DNA of 26,840 nucleotides from CAXXOK01 sp964497495 (GCA_964497495.1 CAZCCZ010000044.1:1-26840), one strand, 5' to 3'. Shown: positions 16,256 to 25,646, counted from the first letter of the stretch. Notes: a model not told the origin generated them from the letters alone. Translations and numbers: made by a program.

Positions 16256-16965
16256 CACGGCGCGACCACCTCCGTTACCCGCCCCAGCAGGAGGCTTACG
16301 TTATCGTGGCCGCCCGCTTCCAGCGCAAGTTCCATCAGCTTGTCCGCCGCGGCTTCGTCCGCAAGCTCGCCCAGCGTCTTCTCGATCTCGGAATCCTCCA
16401 CCATGTTGTACAGGCCGTCGGAACATAAAAGCCAGACGTCCCCGGCCCGTTTTTCTTCCGCGAACACGTCCGGTTCCACGGTGGGCTCGGTGCCCAGCGC
16501 CCGCGTGATGACGCTGCGGTAAGGGTGGGTCTTCGCCATTTCGGGCGTGATGGCCCGGCTGCGCACCAGTTCGCCCACCACGCTGTGATCCTGCGTGCGA
16601 AGGGTCAGCCTGCCGTCGCGGTAGAGGTAGGCGCGGCTGTCCCCCACGTGGGCGACGAGTATCTTCTTTTCGCCCTCCCACAGCAACGTCAGGGTGGTGC
16701 CCATGCCGCTTAAGGCGGAATCGTGGCGCTGCATATCGAAAATACGGCGGTTGGCGGCGTCAATCCCCAGCCGCAGCGAGTTCGGCTCCGGCGTTTTGCC
16801 GTTAAGCAGGTTCTTGATCACCTGCGCGGCCACGCGGCTGGCCGTTTCGCCGCCTTTGTGCCCGCCCATGCCGTCCGCCACGCCGAGAAGACTGCCCAGA
16901 ACGATGAGCGTATCCTGGTTGGTGGGGCGCACGAGCCCCTTGTTCGTCTTGGAAAAAACCAGCAC
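16255..16965 (-). CDS. prpC: PP2C-type protein phosphatase (PrpC/Stp)
   Basis: Metal-dependent Ser/Thr phosphatase that reverses PrkC phosphorylation. The 236-aa protein has the PPM motifs: RPTNQD near the N terminus, VADGMGGHKGGE with the metal-binding Asp, AHVGDSRAYLYRDG, LCSDGLYNMV, and GGHDNVSLLL with the last metal Asp. The start is GTG 16965 behind AGGAGG. It runs directly into prkC with a 1-nt overlap, the standard phosphatase-kinase pair, and begins 17 nt after the rlmN stop. Confidence 0.96.
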   Translation of the reverse strand: MLVFSKTNKGLVRPTNQDTLIVLGSLLGVADGMGGHKGGETASRVAAQVIKNLLNGKTPEPNSLRLGIDAANRRIFDMQRHDSALSGMGTTLTLLWEGEKKILVAHVGDSRAYLYRDGRLTLRTQDHSVVGELVRSRAITPEMAKTHPYRSVITRALGTEPTVEPDVFAEEKRAGDVWLLCSDGLYNMVEDSEIEKTLGELADEAAADKLMELALEAGGHDNVSLLLGRVTEVVAP

Positions 16966-16982
16966 GGCGTCCCGCCTCCTCT

Positions 16983-18056
16983 CTATTCCGTCCGTCCGTC
17001 CATCCTATCAGCTTGCGTGGCTTCTTTCAAGTGCCGGTTGCGCAGTTGCCCGCAGGCCCCGGCGATGTCCGCGCCCATTTCCCGCCTTTGAGTGGCGGAG
17101 ATATGCAGCGCTTCCAGCGTTTGCAGGAAGGCTTTCATCGCCGCGGGGGACGCGGGCGCCAGAGCGCGTTCCGGCACGCGGTTGAGGGGGATGACGTTCA
17201 CGTGGCACTGCAGGCCGCGCAAAAGTTTCGCCAGTTCCCGCGCGTGTTCCGGCGCGCTGTTGAAACGGTCGATCAACGCGTATTCGAACACCGCGCGACG
17301 GCCCGTTTTTTCCACGTAATACCGCACGGCCTCCATCAGTTCCGCCATCGGGTAGCGGTTCGCCACCGGCATGATCTGCCTGCGCAGTTCGTCGTTGGGC
17401 GCGTGCAGCGAAACACTCAGCGTCACCGGCAGACCTTCGTCCGCCAGGGCGCGAATCTGCGGCGCCAGGCCGCAGGTGCTCAGCGAAACCGCGCGCAGGC
17501 TGATCGCCAGCCCGTCCGGATGGTTGACGAGCCGCAGGAAGCGCACGGTCTGTTCGTAGTTCTCCAGCGGTTCCCCGCTGCCCATCAGCACGACGTGCCC
17601 CACGCGGCCCCTGTCGCCCAGCCAGCGGTCGGCCAGCAGCACCTGCGCGATCATTTCCCCCGCGGACAGGTTCCGCACGCATCCGTGAAGGGTGCTGGCG
17701 CAGAAGGCGCAGCCCATTTTGCAGCCGACCTGCGTGGAAACACACAGCGTGTAGCCGTAGCGGTAGCGCATCAGCACGCTCTCGATCAGGTTGCCGTCCG
17801 CGCAGGCGTTCAGGAATTTCACGGTGTCGTCCCTGCCGGAAGGAAAGGCGGCGTTCAGCGTAAGCGGCAGGTCCGCGGCGCGCTCCGAAAGCGCGTCCCG
17901 CAAATCCTTGGGCAGGTTGCTCATTTCGGCGAACGGCACGCCGCGGTGAAGCCAACCGAATATCTGCCCTGCGCGGAAGGCGGGCTGCTTCAATTCCGCG
18001 AGATACGCTTTCAGTTCCTCCGGGAACAGATCCAGCAGGATCGGCTTTTCCGGCAT
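16983..18056 (-). CDS. rlmN: Dual-specificity 23S rRNA/tRNA adenine-C2 methyltransferase RlmN
   Basis: Radical-SAM enzyme that makes m2A2503 in 23S rRNA and m2A37 in some tRNAs. The 357-aa product has the accessory N-terminal RNA-binding region, with DLRDALSERA. The CxxxCxxC cluster is at Cys 112, 116 and 119 (GCKMGCAFC) and GSGEPLENYE follows. The mechanism-specific C-terminal Cys is in GADIAGACGQL. Cfr-type resistance proteins share much of this, but the housekeeping operon context supports RlmN. ATG 18056 starts 2 nt after the rsmB stop. Confidence 0.95.
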   Translation of the reverse strand: MPEKPILLDLFPEELKAYLAELKQPAFRAGQIFGWLHRGVPFAEMSNLPKDLRDALSERAADLPLTLNAAFPSGRDDTVKFLNACADGNLIESVLMRYRYGYTLCVSTQVGCKMGCAFCASTLHGCVRNLSAGEMIAQVLLADRWLGDRGRVGHVVLMGSGEPLENYEQTVRFLRLVNHPDGLAISLRAVSLSTCGLAPQIRALADEGLPVTLSVSLHAPNDELRRQIMPVANRYPMAELMEAVRYYVEKTGRRAVFEYALIDRFNSAPEHARELAKLLRGLQCHVNVIPLNRVPERALAPASPAAMKAFLQTLEALHISATQRREMGADIAGACGQLRNRHLKEATQADRMDGRTE

Positions 18057-18058
18057 GG

Positions 18059-20175
18059 CTATGCCCTCGCCCTTCGCAGGCGCGCGATGAAGAAGCCCTC
18101 CACCCCGTCCCTGTGGGCCAGAAGCTGCAAACCATATTCGGATTGCCGGTTCCGGAAGGCTTCGGGGTAGGATAGCGGCGGTTGCTGCACGGAAAACTCC
18201 GGGTGTTCGGCCAGAAACGATTTAATCTGCTCCGCGTTCTCCTCCGGAAGGATGGAACAGGTGCTGTATACCAGCGTTCCGCCGGGTTTCACGTAGTTGC
18301 ACAGCGCGCCCAGCATTTTCTTCTGCGTCGCCGCGATGGCGGCGACGTCCTCTTCCTTCAAACGGTATTTCAGGTCGGGCTTTTCGTTTAAAACGCCCAG
18401 CCCCGTGCAGGGCGCGTCCAGCAGCACGGCGTCCATCATGCCCTCGAAATCCGGCTTGGGTTCCACCGCGTCCCGTACGGAGATGCGCAGGTTTTCCAGC
18501 TTTAACCTTCGCTTGGCCGATTCCAGCAGCAGCGAGCGCTTTTCGTGCAGTTCCCAGGCGTACACGCGCCCGGTGCCCTGCATGATCTCCGCCAGATAGC
18601 AGGCCTTGCCGCCCGGCGCGGCGCAGGCGTCCAGCACGCGCATGCCGGGGGCTGCCTGCACGGCCTCGGCGGCCAGAATGCTGCTTTGCCCCTGCACGGA
18701 GAAGCTGCCCGCGCGGTAATCGTTGTCCAGTGCGAGCTCGGTAACGCCGGAAAGCAGGTAAGCGTGCGGGGCCACCCCGCGTCGCCAGCGCCACGCCTTG
18801 CCCGCGAGAAGCGTCTCGAAGGCTTCGTCCGTCAGTTTCATCATGTTCGGGCGGGCGACCATTTCGTGCGTATCCCCGCGGTACATCACGATCTGCTCCG
18901 CCGTCTCCTCGCCGTAGACGGAAATCAGCTTATCCACCAGCCAGAGCGGCGTGCTGCCCATGACGCGCAGGTACTCGCGAAGGTCGTCCTCCCGTTTTGG
19001 CCAGGGGATTTCATCCTTGCCGCGCACGAGGTTACGGAGCACCGCGTTCAGAAACCCCGCCGCGCCCTCCATGCCCAGCGCCCGCGCCAGGTTGACGCCC
19101 TCGTTGACGGCGGCGCTGTCCGGCACGCGGTCGTGGAAAAGGATCTGGCACGCGCTCAGGCGCAGGATGTCCCGCTGCGCAGGCTCGTTCGTGGGGCGGT
19201 CCATCAGCCTGTCCAGCGCGAAGTCGATCTGGGTCTGCCGCTCGATGGTGGCGTAGACGATGCTGGAAGCCAGCCTGCGGTCGGCGGGGGAGAGGCGGGA
19301 AGCCGAAAGCCTGTCCTGCAGGGCCAGGGCGGCGTACGCGCCGCGCTCGTGCACGTCCCGCAGGGTATCCAGCGCCACGCGGCGCGCGGCCATGCCCAGC
19401 CCGGTCTGTTCCGTGGGCGTGGCCTCGCGGCGATCCGCGTTACGGGGCGGGCGGGAGAAGCGGACGTTCGGCGCACCGTGCGCCCGGAAACCGCCGCCTG
19501 CTGGCCTGTCGTACCGCCGTTCGCCGCCTGCTGGTGCACCGGCGGGTTTCCGGGGCGCGTATTCCCTTTTCACGGGCGCGCCGGAACCGGCGGGGCGGCC
19601 TGCGCCGTCCGCGGGTTTCCCGTAGTGGCGTTCGCCGCCTGCTGGTGCACCGGCGGGTTTCCGGGGCGCGTATTCCCTTTTCACGGGCGCGCCGGAACCG
19701 GCGGGGCGGCCTGCGCCGTCCGCGGGTTTCCCGTAGTGGCGNNNNNNNNNNNNNNNNNNNNNNNNNNNNNNNNNNNNNNNNNNNNNNNNNNNNNNNNNNN
19801 NNNNNNNNNNNNNNNNNNNNNNNNNNNNNNNNNNNNNNNNNTCACGGGCGCGCCGGAATTAGCGGGGCGGCTTGCGCCGTCCGAAGGTTTTCCGTACCGG
19901 CGCTCGCCGGTTGCGGGGGCTCCGGCGGGCTTCCGGGGCGCGTATTCCCTTCTCACGGGCGCGCCGGAATTAGCGGGGCGGCTTGCGCCGTCCGAAGGTT
20001 TTCCGTACCGGCGCTCGCCGGTTGCGGGGGCTCCGGCGGGCTTTCCATAGCGAGGCTTGCCGTCCGCGGGCGTGCCCGCCGCGGGCCTGGCCGTATAGGA
20101 GGGCCTGCCGCCCGTTCTCGCGGAGGGTGCGCCTCGTTTTGGACCGCGCGGCCCGCCTGGTTTCCGTTCGCTCAT
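18059..20175 (-). CDS. rsmB: 16S rRNA (cytosine(967)-C(5))-methyltransferase RsmB with tandem-repeat N-terminal extension
   Basis: m5C967 methyltransferase of 16S rRNA. The canonical core is the last 444 residues: a NusB-like domain (MAARRVALDTLRDVHERGAY), then a Rossmann domain with LDACAAPGGK. The two catalytic-region Cys are in DAPCTGLGVL and YSTCSILPEENAEQ. Ahead of it lies an extension of at least 240 residues made of a basic, Pro/Ala/Gly/Arg-rich 37-residue repeat. ATG 20175 overlaps the fmt stop as ATGA and has GAGGT upstream. The 100-N gap breaks the frame, but a real gap of 50 + 111k bases would restore both frame and repeat phase. The gene is therefore very likely intact, 688 + 37k residues long. 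Confidence 0.92.
19509..20047 (-). repeat. 111-bp (37-residue) in-frame tandem repeat within rsmB
   Basis: Two identical 111-bp units at 19520-19630 and 19631-19741 are followed by the N gap. A diverged subtype appears at 19842-19952, with a further partial unit to about 20041. The unit encodes SGAPV(K/R)REYAPRKPAGAPA, then (G/T)GER(H/R)YGKP(A/S)DGA(G/S)RPA(G/N). The left gap edge falls exactly on a unit boundary. Confidence 0.95.
19742..19841. other. Assembly gap (100 N) inside the rsmB repeat array
   Basis: One hundred N bases, the usual placeholder for a gap of unknown size. Repeat phase predicts a true size of 50 + 111k bases, which also restores the reading frame (1 + 50 = 51 nt, 17 codons for k = 0). 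Confidence 0.95.
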
Positions 20176-21113
20176 AAAGTGACCTCGCTCAACTTCTTCC
20201 CCGCCTCTACGGCGTGCCCGCGCAGAAACGCGCGCGCATCCATGCGTTTGGCGTTGGGAGCCTGGATTTCCGTCAGTTCCATCGCGCCGTCCCCGGTGGC
20301 GATTACCAGGCCGCGCTTCGCGTCGGCGCAAAGCACCGTGCCCGGCTCCGCGCGCGTCGGTTCCGGCACGGCCGCGGCGCGCCAGACTTTCAGTTCGCCG
20401 TTGGCCAGCGCGGCCTGCGCGCAGGGCCACGGATCCATGGCGCGCACGCGCAGGAGGCTTGCGCGGGTTGGTTCCCCGAAGTTCAGTTCGCCCAGTTCCT
20501 TGGTCAGCTTGGGTTCGTAGGTCATCAGGGTTTCGTCCTGCTTTTCGCGCGGGCAATCGCCGCGCCGCAAACGGTCGATCGTCTCGGTCAGCAGCGCCGC
20601 GCCCATCCGGGACAGCCGGGTGAGCAGGGTTCCCGCGGTGTCGTCCTCCGCGATGGGCGTCTCGGCCCTCAGCAACATATCCCCGGTATCGATGCCCTTG
20701 TCCGTAAGCATGGTGGTAACGCCCGTGACGGCGTCGCCCATGAGGACGGCCCATTGAACCGGCGCGGGCCCCCGGTGGCGGGGAAGCAGGGAAGCGTGCA
20801 CGTTTACCGTGCCCAGCTTCGGAACGGCCAGCACTTCCTCGCTCAATATCTGCCCGAACGCGGCGGTAACGCACAGGTCGGGCGCAAGCGCCCGCAAATC
20901 TTCTAGCCCGTCCTTGCGGATTTTCAGCGGCTGGTATACGGGGATGCCGCGCGAAAGCGCCAGCTCCTTGACGGGGCTCCTCTGCACCCTTCCGCCGCGC
21001 CCGCTGGGGCGGTCCGGCTGGGTGAAAACCCCAACGACCTCGTGCCCGGCGTTCAGCAAAGCCTCCAGCGGCGGCACGGCGAAGGCGGGAGTGCCCATGA
21101 AAACGATCCTCAC
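20172..21113 (-). CDS. fmt: Methionyl-tRNA formyltransferase
   Basis: Transfers formyl from 10-formyl-THF to Met-tRNAfMet for initiation. The 313-aa product begins (M)RIVFMGTPAFAVPPLEAL, the family hallmark. It contains the catalytic region NVHASLLPRHRGPAPVQWA (Asn and His) and GIDTGDML with the catalytic Asp, and a C-terminal tRNA-binding domain. The start is GTG 21113, overlapping the def stop as GTGA and preceded by GGGGAGG. A longer frame upstream lies within def and is a shadow. It is coupled to rsmB by ATGA. Confidence 0.96.
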   Translation of the reverse strand: MRIVFMGTPAFAVPPLEALLNAGHEVVGVFTQPDRPSGRGGRVQRSPVKELALSRGIPVYQPLKIRKDGLEDLRALAPDLCVTAAFGQILSEEVLAVPKLGTVNVHASLLPRHRGPAPVQWAVLMGDAVTGVTTMLTDKGIDTGDMLLRAETPIAEDDTAGTLLTRLSRMGAALLTETIDRLRRGDCPREKQDETLMTYEPKLTKELGELNFGEPTRASLLRVRAMDPWPCAQAALANGELKVWRAAAVPEPTRAEPGTVLCADAKRGLVIATGDGAMELTEIQAPNAKRMDARAFLRGHAVEAGKKLSEVTL

Positions 21114-21661
21114 AGACGCGCCTCCCCGTCCCCGGCTTCCGCCTTTCCGGCCTTCGGTTTCTCCGGTTTCTCGCCTTCGGCCGTCCCGGACTCTTCTTCC
21201 TCTTCTTCTTCCGGCAAGATCTCGCGCTCCATGATGTCTACGTACAGCACGCCGTCCAGATGGTCGATCTCGTGGCACAGCGCGCGGGCCAGGAAGCCCT
21301 CGCCCGTGACCTCGATCGGTTCCCCCCTGGCGTCCTGCGCCTTCACGACCACTTTCATGGGCCGCTTCACCACGCCCGCCCGGCCGGGCACGCTCAGGCA
21401 TCCTTCCGGGCCGGTCTGCTCTCCCTCGCGGGAGACGATTTCCGGGTTCACCAGTTCGTAAAGATGGTCGCCCGCGTCCACGACGCACACGCGCTTTAAA
21501 ATTCCCACCTGGGGGGCGGCGAGGCCCGCGCCGTTGTCCTCGTACATGGTTTCCGCCATGTCCTTTAGCAGGATCCTCAGGCGGAGGTTGAACTGTTCCA
21601 CCGGCTTGCAGTGCTTGCGAAGCTTTTCGTCTCCGATGAGCACGATCTTTCTGGTCGCCAT
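21110..21661 (-). CDS. def: Peptide deformylase with acidic C-terminal tail
   Basis: Metalloprotease that removes the N-formyl group from nascent proteins, complementing Fmt. The three motifs are present: GAGLAAPQ at 44-51, EGCLS at 86-90 (metal Cys 88), HEIDH at 130-134. The catalytic core ends near residue 150. The last 33 residues are a Glu-run followed by a Lys/Glu/Pro/Ala-rich tail, longer and more charged than in most deformylases of about 150-165 residues. ATG 21661 follows AAGGAG. It begins 28 nt after the priA stop. Confidence 0.96.
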   Translation of the reverse strand: MATRKIVLIGDEKLRKHCKPVEQFNLRLRILLKDMAETMYEDNGAGLAAPQVGILKRVCVVDAGDHLYELVNPEIVSREGEQTGPEGCLSVPGRAGVVKRPMKVVVKAQDARGEPIEVTGEGFLARALCHEIDHLDGVLYVDIMEREILPEEEEEEESGTAEGEKPEKPKAGKAEAGDGEARL

Positions 21662-21689
21662 TCGTTCTTTCTCTCCTTGCGTTTGAGGT

Positions 21690-23930
21690 TCAAATCAGGG
21701 TGGCGGGGTTGAACTCCGCGTACACCTGGCAGGTTTCGTCGCTTACGGCGGCAAGCTCGTTCAGCAGCGTCAGCACCGGCTGCGCTTCCTCGTGCTCCAG
21801 CGCCTTGAGCAGCACGTGGTATCGGTACCGCCCCCGGAGCTTCGGCACCGGGGCCTCGTCCGCGCGCAGCATCAGCACGCGATTCTTCTGCGTCGGATGC
21901 GCCCGCAGGTAGGCCTCCACCGTATCGTACAGGCGGGTGTTAAGCGCCTCCGCGGCCTCGCGGCTCTCGCTTTCCACCAGCAGGCGGGCGATCATCGTGA
22001 AAGGCGGATACAGCTCCCTTCGCCTGCGTTCGAACTCCTGCGTGAAAAAGGCGCGGTAGTCCTGTTTGGCGGCGGCCACGATGCAGGGATGCTCCGGCTT
22101 GTAGCTCTGCACCACCACCTCGCCCGACGCCTCCGCACGCCCCGCGCGCCCCGCCACCTGGGTGATGAGCTGGAAGGTTCGCTCCTGCGCGCGGTAATCC
22201 GGCAGGTTGAGGGTGAGATCCGCCGCCACCACGCCCACCAGCGTCACGTTGGGGAAGTCCAACCCCTTGGCGATCATCTGCGTGCCGATCAGCACCTGCG
22301 CGCGGCCCTCGCGGAAGGCGGAAAGCAGTTGGTAATGCGCATCTCGCCTGCGGGTGGTATCGATATCCATGCGAATGGTCTTGACATTCGGGAAGAGGCG
22401 GCGCATTTCCTCCTCTACCTTCTGGGTGCCGGCGCCGAAGTAGCGGATGTAGGGGCTGCCGCATTCCGGGCACGTGTCCGGCGGCGGCGCCGTGGCTCCG
22501 CAGAAGTGGCAGCGAAGCTCGTCCTTCCTTCCGTTTTCCGCCTGGTGCAGCGTCATGCTCACGTCGCACCGGGGACACTTGACCACGTAGCCGCAGTTGC
22601 GGCAGCTTACGAAGGTATTGTAGCCCCGGCGGTTTAAGAACAGCATGGCCTGTTGCCCCTGCCGGAAGCAGGCGGCGAGCTTCTGCTGAAGCAGAAGGCT
22701 GAAAATGGAACGGTTGCCCGCCGCCAGTTCCCGGCGCATGTCTACCACGGTCACTTCGGGAAGCGGGCGGTCGTTCACGCGGCTGGGCATTTCTACAAGG
22801 GTATAATCCCCGCGCCGCGCCATGGCGAAACTCAGAATGCTGGGCGTCGCACTGCTCAGCAACAGCGTGGCTCCTTCCCGCACGCAGCGGCTTTTGGCCA
22901 CCTGCCGGGCGTCGTAGCGGGGGTAACGGTCGTTCAGGTACGTCTGTTCATGCTCCTCGTCGATGACGATCAGCCCCAGCCTTTCCACAGGCGCGAACAC
23001 GGCCGAGCGCGCGCCGACCACCACGCGCGCGTCTCCCAGGCGGATGCGCCGCCACTCGTCCACGCGCTGGCCGTCCGTAAGCCGGCTGTGCAGCACGGCT
23101 ATGCGGGGCCCGAACCGCTCCCGGAACCACCGAACCATCTGCGGCGTCAGCGCGATCTCCGGCACGAGGATGATCGCTCCCCGCCCGTCAACCAGCGCCT
23201 GCCGCGCCAGCGCCAGATACACCTCGGTCTTGCCGCTTCCCGTGACGCCGTGCAGCAGGAAAGCGCCTTTACCCCCGGCCAGCGCGGGCGACAGGACGTC
23301 CAGCGCGTTTCGCTGTTCCCGCGTCAGCGCCGGGGCTTCCCCCGGCGCGCTTTCCATCTCCTCGTAGGGAAGGCGGAACACCTCGCGCGCAAACAGCCGG
23401 ATTAGCCCGCTCGCCGTCAGCTTTTGAAGCGCCTCCTGCGGTGCCGCGATCAGCGCGGAGAGTTCGGACACCGCGTGGGGTTGCCCGTCCGCGAGCATCC
23501 GCAGAAGCGTCGCCCGTTTCTGCGACCGGCCCTGGCTTTCGGCGGCCGTCGCCGCGTCCACGCCGTCACACAGCTGCGCGAACGCTTCCTTCCGGGCCTG
23601 CACGCGGCCCGTGCGCATGGCGGCGGGCAGCATCAGGCGCAGGGTTTCCGCCAGCGGGCAGTGGTTCGTCGCCGCCAGTTCCTCCGCCAGCGCCATCAGC
23701 GGGGGCAGCACCGCGGCGTAGTCCTCCAGTGCGCGGGCGACGGGTTTCAGGCGCTCGGGCGGCAGTTCGCAGGTTTCGGCCAGCGACGCCACCACCCCGT
23801 CCACCTGCCTGCGCCCCAAAGGCACGCGCACGCGCATTCCCGGCGACAGGGTCATCCCTTCCGGAACCAGATAGGAAAAAGGTTTGGCGACGTTCGTATG
23901 CGCCACGTCCACCACGACCTGCGCGAACAC
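21690..23930 (-). CDS. priA: Primosomal replication restart helicase PriA
   Basis: 3'-5' DNA helicase that recognises stalled forks and loads the primosome. The 746-aa protein has the N-terminal 3'-DNA-binding domain (VDVAHTNVAKPFSYLVP). Next come a winged-helix region and Walker A GVTGSGKTEVYL near 227. The Walker B box DEEHE is near 321. Two zinc-binding Cys clusters at about 438-493 (CRNCGYVVKCPRCD and CHFCGATAPPPDTCPEC) are inserted in the helicase lobe, as is diagnostic for PriA. GTG 23930 has AAAGGGGG upstream. It lies 35 nt after dacA. Confidence 0.96.
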   Translation of the reverse strand: MFAQVVVDVAHTNVAKPFSYLVPEGMTLSPGMRVRVPLGRRQVDGVVASLAETCELPPERLKPVARALEDYAAVLPPLMALAEELAATNHCPLAETLRLMLPAAMRTGRVQARKEAFAQLCDGVDAATAAESQGRSQKRATLLRMLADGQPHAVSELSALIAAPQEALQKLTASGLIRLFAREVFRLPYEEMESAPGEAPALTREQRNALDVLSPALAGGKGAFLLHGVTGSGKTEVYLALARQALVDGRGAIILVPEIALTPQMVRWFRERFGPRIAVLHSRLTDGQRVDEWRRIRLGDARVVVGARSAVFAPVERLGLIVIDEEHEQTYLNDRYPRYDARQVAKSRCVREGATLLLSSATPSILSFAMARRGDYTLVEMPSRVNDRPLPEVTVVDMRRELAAGNRSIFSLLLQQKLAACFRQGQQAMLFLNRRGYNTFVSCRNCGYVVKCPRCDVSMTLHQAENGRKDELRCHFCGATAPPPDTCPECGSPYIRYFGAGTQKVEEEMRRLFPNVKTIRMDIDTTRRRDAHYQLLSAFREGRAQVLIGTQMIAKGLDFPNVTLVGVVAADLTLNLPDYRAQERTFQLITQVAGRAGRAEASGEVVVQSYKPEHPCIVAAAKQDYRAFFTQEFERRRRELYPPFTMIARLLVESESREAAEALNTRLYDTVEAYLRAHPTQKNRVLMLRADEAPVPKLRGRYRYHVLLKALEHEEAQPVLTLLNELAAVSDETCQVYAEFNPATLI

Positions 23931-23965
23931 GCTTTTTCCCCCTTTCCCGAACGGAATGCCCGCGG

Positions 23966-25465
23966 TCAGCGGAAGTACCGGTTCTCCGGTTTAGGCACGC
24001 GGCTCTTCCGGCCGGGGCGACCGCCCCGGTGGAACAGGCGCATCAGCAGGCGGACAAGCACGTACAGCACCACAAAGGGCGCCAGCAGCATCAGGGCCGT
24101 CTCCACGGACAGCGGCGGGAAGGGGTTGGGGTCGGCGTAGGTCGTGGCCTCGATCTCCTCGATGGACAGCGGCGCGTTTTCCCGCCTTGCGATGGAACGC
24201 GAGGCTACCAGCTGGTAGGTGACGGCGCTGCCGCCGTCGGACGGGTAGTACGTGAGGGTGCCGAACGTCTCGCCCTTCGTGACGGGCGTGGCGAAATTCG
24301 CGCGGGAGTAATCAATCAGCACGGCCTGCTTCAGGTTCCGGGCCAGGTTTTCCACCTCGGTCTTGGTCGCCACGACGTGCACCGTGCGCGTATCCTCCAT
24401 CGGCGAGATATCCAGTTGCAGGCGGCCGATGTCCGTATCGTCCATGGAATAGCCGGTGGTTTCGATCACGGTGGGGTTCATGGCGTACAGGTCGGCAGGC
24501 GTTACGCTTACGAACTGCGAAAAGCCGTATTCCATCAGCTTTTTACTGTCGGTCCACCGGCCGTCCTTGGTGGTGTAGAGCACGATGGAGATCAGCTTGA
24601 CGCCGTCCCTTTCGGCGGAACCCACGTAGCAGTACCCGGCGCTGTCCAGGTAACCCGTTTTGATGCCCGTGGCGTACGCGTAGAAATACGTGTTGTCCTC
24701 GCTGGGGTTGAGCCAGTTGTCGCTCGTGCCGATCAGCACGCGGGAACGCTGCAGGTTGCTTTTGGGCAGGCTGTAGGTGTAGGTTTTGGCGATTTTCTGG
24801 AACTCCTCGTTCTGCATGGCCGCGCGCGCGATTTTGGCCATGTCCCGGGCGGTGGTGTAGTGGTTTTCGTCGTACAGGCCGTTGGGGTTGGCGAAATGCG
24901 TGTCGACGCAGCCGTCCGCCTGCGCGGCCTGGTTCATCAGGTCCACGAAGGCGGGAATGCTGCCGGAAACCGCCTCGGCGATCAGGTTGGCGCCGTCGTT
25001 GCCGGAGCGAACCATGGTGGCATACAGCAGGTCCTTGAAATTGATGGTTTCGCCCACGGAGAGGGGAATGGTGGAAATGTTATCGTCCGGCAGGGTGGCG
25101 GCTAAGGTGTCCATGGTGACTGTCGAGCCCAGATCCCCCATGGTCAACCCCAGAAGCACGGTCATAATTTTCGTAGTGGAGGCGGGAAACATGCGGTCGT
25201 CGGCGCTCTTCTCAAAGATCACATCGCCGGAATCCGCTTCGATCAGGATGGCGGACTTGGCGTACAGCTGGCTTTCCACCAGGTTCTCGGGGTGCGTTTC
25301 GTCGTAGGCGGGGGCGTCGGAGGAAAGCTTGGGCGCCGTGAACGTGATGACGGGGTTGGTCTGCGTATCCTCCGCGCGCGCCGTGTGCGCCGCCCAGCCG
25401 AAACCGGAGGAGGCCACCGCCGCCGCCGCCAGAGCGGCGCCCAGCCGCAAGAACGCTTTCCTCAA
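23966..25465 (-). CDS. D-alanyl-D-alanine carboxypeptidase (class C / PBP5-type, DacA/DacF-like)
   Basis: Peptidoglycan-trimming penicillin-binding protein that acts outside the membrane. The 499-aa product has a signal peptide (RKAFLRLGAALAAA, cleavage probably after ARA at 31). The serine-peptidase motifs follow: STTK at 96-99, SGN at 154-156, KTG at 269-271. A C-terminal beta domain (PBP5_C-like) comes next, with a membrane anchor helix at about 455-478 and a basic cytoplasmic tail. The start is TTG 25465, set by GGGAGGTGA (25478-25470) and by the signal peptide; the longer frame upstream crosses the promoter. It is the first gene of the long - strand operon. Confidence 0.93.
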   Translation of the reverse strand: MRKAFLRLGAALAAAAVASSGFGWAAHTARAEDTQTNPVITFTAPKLSSDAPAYDETHPENLVESQLYAKSAILIEADSGDVIFEKSADDRMFPASTTKIMTVLLGLTMGDLGSTVTMDTLAATLPDDNISTIPLSVGETINFKDLLYATMVRSGNDGANLIAEAVSGSIPAFVDLMNQAAQADGCVDTHFANPNGLYDENHYTTARDMAKIARAAMQNEEFQKIAKTYTYSLPKSNLQRSRVLIGTSDNWLNPSEDNTYFYAYATGIKTGYLDSAGYCYVGSAERDGVKLISIVLYTTKDGRWTDSKKLMEYGFSQFVSVTPADLYAMNPTVIETTGYSMDDTDIGRLQLDISPMEDTRTVHVVATKTEVENLARNLKQAVLIDYSRANFATPVTKGETFGTLTYYPSDGGSAVTYQLVASRSIARRENAPLSIEEIEATTYADPNPFPPLSVETALMLLAPFVVLYVLVRLLMRLFHRGGRPGRKSRVPKPENRYFR

Positions 25466-25469
25466 ACCG

Positions 25470-25478
25470 TCACCTCCC
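25470..25478 (-). promoter_or_regulatory. Ribosome binding site that fixes the dacA-like TTG start
   Basis: GGGAGGTGA on the - strand, 4 nt before TTG 25465. The GTG inside it is out of frame and hits a stop after two codons. Confidence 0.75.
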
Positions 25479-25502
25479 CGTCCGATACGATGCCAACAAA
25501 AT

Positions 25503-25532
25503 ATTATAGCGTGTCCGGGCGCATTTGTCCAA
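25503..25532 (-). promoter_or_regulatory. Sigma-A promoter of the dacA-to-rpe operon
   Basis: On the - strand, TTGGAC (25532-25527), 18-bp spacer, TATAAT (25508-25503). The predicted start is near 25496, about 30 nt before the TTG start codon. No other convincing promoter was seen between here and 12863, which fits one long transcript. Confidence 0.75.
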
Positions 25533-25560
25533 CCGTACCCGGCGTTGAAACGCGCTGTTC

Positions 25561-25580
25561 GGGAAGGGGGCACCCTTCCC
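25561..25580. other. Perfect hairpin upstream of the dacA promoter
   Basis: GGGAAGGG (25561-25568), loop GGCA, CCCTTCCC (25573-25580). Neither strand has a T-run after it. It marks the left edge of the gene-free block. The following 25581-25640 shows nothing I can interpret. Confidence 0.6.
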
Positions 25581-25646
25581 CGGCCTAACCCTTCTTTACG
25601 GAGGCTGGCTTCATACTCAACCGAATTGTTGCATGCTTTAAGGCAC

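Noticed and set aside
19681..20874. rsmB broken by a frameshift at the N gap, with a separate long frame on its right side
   Set aside because: The 100-N gap has arbitrary length. Repeat phase shows that the true length restores the frame, and the right-hand frame upstream of 20175 is only an out-of-frame shadow of fmt.
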